64,000 nucleotides of DNA, taken from the NCBI RefSeq assembly GCF_014274465.1, contig NZ_CP060394.1, positions 682,001 to 746,000 on the forward strand, given 5' to 3'. This document shows positions 62,344-64,000 of this stretch, in pieces (the first letter of the stretch is position 1; the number at the start of each line of letters is the position of its first letter). Source of the stretch: Alloacidobacterium dinghuense. Lineage in GTDB: Bacteria; Acidobacteriota; Terriglobia; Terriglobales; Acidobacteriaceae. Below the pieces are notes generated by a model, which worked only from the letters and a program-made list of their open reading frames with translations, made no database searches and was not told where the DNA came from. The position numbers and the translations under genes were made by a program.

Positions 62344-64000
62344 ATGCCAAAGTTGCGAGCACTATGGATTCGGCTCCGCGGACTCATCGGCCGCAAATCA
62401 GAGGATTTCAATGCCGAACTCGAAAGCCACCTCCAACTCCACATTGAGGACAATCTCCGCCGAGGCATGACGCCCGAACAAGCCCGCCGCGAAGCTCTGA
62501 TCAAACTCGGAGGCATAGAGCAGACAAGACAGGCTTACCGAGAGCGCCAAAGCCTGCCCCCGATCGAAAGCCTGTGGCAGGACATCCGCTTCGGCCTGCG
62601 CATGCTCTGGAAAAGTCCCGGCTTCACTGTCACAGCCGTTTTAACGCTCGCCCTCGGCATCGGCGCAAACACTGCCATCTTCTCCGTAGTCAAAGCCGTC
62701 CTGATGGCCCCGCTTCCGTACAAGGACCCGAGCCGCATCGTCGCCGTATGGACAGCGAGCCCTGCACGCGGAAATCAGCCTCTTCCCAACTCTCCAGGCG
62801 ACTTCGCCATTTGGAAAAAGAGCGGCATCTTCGAAGATCTCGCACCCTCCTATGACGACGAAAAAACGCTGACCGGGCAGGGTTCGCCGCAATTCCTCAT
62901 CGGCTACGCTGTCTCGGCAAACTACCTCCGCATCCTCGGCGTCCAGCCGCAGTTAGGCCGCCTCTACACCGACGAAGAAGACAAGCCCGGCGGCCCAAAA
63001 GTAGCGCTGCTCAGCAATCATCTCTGGCGCGCAACCTTTCATTCTGACCCCAACATCGTCGGCAAAGCCATCACTCTAGACGGCAAGCCCTGTACCGTTC
63101 TTGGTGTCATGCCGCCGACATTCGACTACCCGCCAACCGTCGATCTCTGGAACCCGGCCGCTATGGCCCCGTCCGACTTCGACGACTTCAACCGCACCTA
63201 CGTCCGCATTCTCGGACGCCTCCGCTCCGGAATCACTCTTGAAGCAGCGCAAAAAGAAATCAACGCGCTCGAAGCCCAGACTGCTCTCGCACATCCATCC
63301 ACTGACAATGGCAACCGCGTCGTCCTCGCCCCCATTCGCCAGCAGCTTGTGGGTGACATCCGCAAGCCGCTGCTGATTCTCCTCGGTGCTGTCGGTCTAG
63401 TGCTGCTGATCGCCTGCGCCAACACCGCAGGCCTCGCGCTCGCGCGCAATGCCGAGCGGCAAAAGGAAATCTCCGTGCGCCTCGCCCTAGGCGCAACTCG
63501 CTTGCGCCTGCTGCGACAGTTCGTTACCGAAAACCTGCTCCTCGCCATCATGGGCGGAGCCGCGGGCATACTGCTCGCGCTCGCCGGAACACGCCTCCTG
63601 CTTCCGCTTTTCCCCAACGACGTAGCGAACCTGCAAATCCCGAAAGTGACAGAGATCCCCATCGACGGCGGCGTCCTCCTCTTCGCATTAGTCATCACGA
63701 TGCTCTCGACATTTCTTTTCGGAGTGCTGCCGGTGCTCAAAGCCACACGCGCTGAAGCCAGTGACGCGATGAAGGAATCAGCGCGCAGCGCAACAGCCAG
63801 CCGCCGCTCGAATCGCTCCCGCAGCGCCATCGTCGTCTCGGAAGTTGCGATCTCGCTCATCCTGCTCACCGCCGCCGGACTCGTCGTGGCAAGCTTTCAG
63901 CGGGTCATGAACTCCGATCTCGGCTTTCAGTCCGATCACGTCCTCGCGCTCCAGGTCTTTCTACCGCTCGACCGCTATCCAAGCAACGATCAGGAAAAAA
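62344..64000 (+). CDS. ABC-type permease of the ADOP/MacB family, cut by the window edge
   Basis: The frame from the ATG at 62344 (GAGGAGG upstream) stays open to the end of the window. The cytoplasmic N-terminus ([45 protein letters not shown]) is the signature of acidobacterial duplicated orphan permeases. A MacB-like periplasmic domain follows ([28 protein letters not shown] to [13 protein letters not shown]). Then come FtsX-type helices ([51 protein letters not shown]). About 550 residues are seen; the full protein would have around 800. No ATPase gene is adjacent within the window. The role is unknown. Confidence 0.92.
   Translation, partial: MPKLRALWIRLRGLIGRKSEDFNAELESHLQLHIEDNLRRGMTPEQARREALIKLGGIEQTRQAYRERQSLPPIESLWQDIRFGLRMLWKSPGFTVTAVLTLALGIGANTAIFSVVKAVLMAPLPYKDPSRIVAVWTASPARGNQPLPNSPGDFAIWKKSGIFEDLAPSYDDEKTLTGQGSPQFLIGYAVSANYLRILGVQPQLGRLYTDEEDKPGGPKVALLSNHLWRATFHSDPNIVGKAITLDGKPCTVLGVMPPTFDYPPTVDLWNPAAMAPSDFDDFNRTYVRILGRLRSGITLEAAQKEINALEAQTALAHPSTDNGNRVVLAPIRQQLVGDIRKPLLILLGAVGLVLLIACANTAGLALARNAERQKEISVRLALGATRLRLLRQFVTENLLLAIMGGAAGILLALAGTRLLLPLFPNDVANLQIPKVTEIPIDGGVLLFALVITMLSTFLFGVLPVLKATRAEASDAMKESARSATASRRSNRSRSAIVVSEVAISLILLTAAGLVVASFQRVMNSDLGFQSDHVLALQVFLPLDRYPSNDQEK

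Overview
The window reads as one chromosomal segment of an Acidobacteriota (Terriglobia / Acidobacteriaceae-type) bacterium. This placement is inferred from content: an Oar-like TonB-dependent receptor with an N-terminal carboxypeptidase-like domain, a permease of the acidobacterial ADOP/MacB type at the right edge, squalene-hopene cyclase with HpnH, a CRTAC1 / multiheme cytochrome / TPR cassette, many secreted carbohydrate-active enzymes, and moderately high GC. No rRNA, tRNA, CRISPR array, insertion sequence or prophage was recognised.

Layout. (1) 1-11.2 kb: a uronate (alginate/pectin-type) catabolic locus. It has KDG kinase, KDPG aldolase, KduD, a KdgF-like cupin, a PL5 alginate-lyase-family enzyme, an IclR regulator and a Tat-exported GH29 fucosidase. 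On the other strand are a secreted cupin, KduI and a GH105 hydrolase, followed by a divergent Tat-exported TIM-barrel protein. Three perfect or near-perfect inverted repeats with the core TACCG-N5-CGGTA lie in three of its promoter regions and look like operators of one regulon. (2) 11.2-14.1 kb: a three-gene proton-translocating transhydrogenase. (3) 14.2-22.1 kb: a TolC/adaptor/RND efflux operon next to a convergent histidine kinase/response regulator pair. (4) 22.3-24.8 kb: a phosphoribosyltransferase, an IclR-type HTH fused to a periplasmic-binding-protein domain, and the deleted remains of an NAD-dependent epimerase-like gene.

(5) 24.8-29.6 kb: a minus-strand cassette of ECF sigma factor, zinc-finger membrane anti-sigma factor, an unrecognised 299-residue protein and a TPR-CHAT caspase-like protein. 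(6) 29.8-33.2 kb: a YncE-like propeller and a frameshifted orphan molybdopterin oxidoreductase. (7) 33.2-42.9 kb: a TonB-dependent receptor behind a strong sigma70-type promoter with LacI-like operator repeats, then an exported TPR / FG-GAP-ASPIC / seven-heme cytochrome / TPR gene set. (8) 43-46 kb: an S10 peptidase and a nucleotide-sugar dehydrogenase. (9) 46.4-51.7 kb: the complete tolQ-tolR-tolA-tolB-pal-cpoB envelope operon. (10) 52-64 kb: a small Cys-rich protein, recN, a divergent ArsR/AHSA1 pair, an esterase, ispH, shc, hpnH with a translationally overlapped small protein, a low-GC pair of overlapping ORFs, and the start of an ADOP permease.

How the genes work together. The first locus encodes an essentially complete route from unsaturated uronate through DKI, DKII, KDG and KDPG to pyruvate and glyceraldehyde-3-phosphate, with its own candidate regulator. 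The candidates for less-described systems are the sigma/anti-sigma/CHAT cassette and the exported CRTAC1-cytochrome-TPR gene set. All functions are read from motifs and gene order without database searches.
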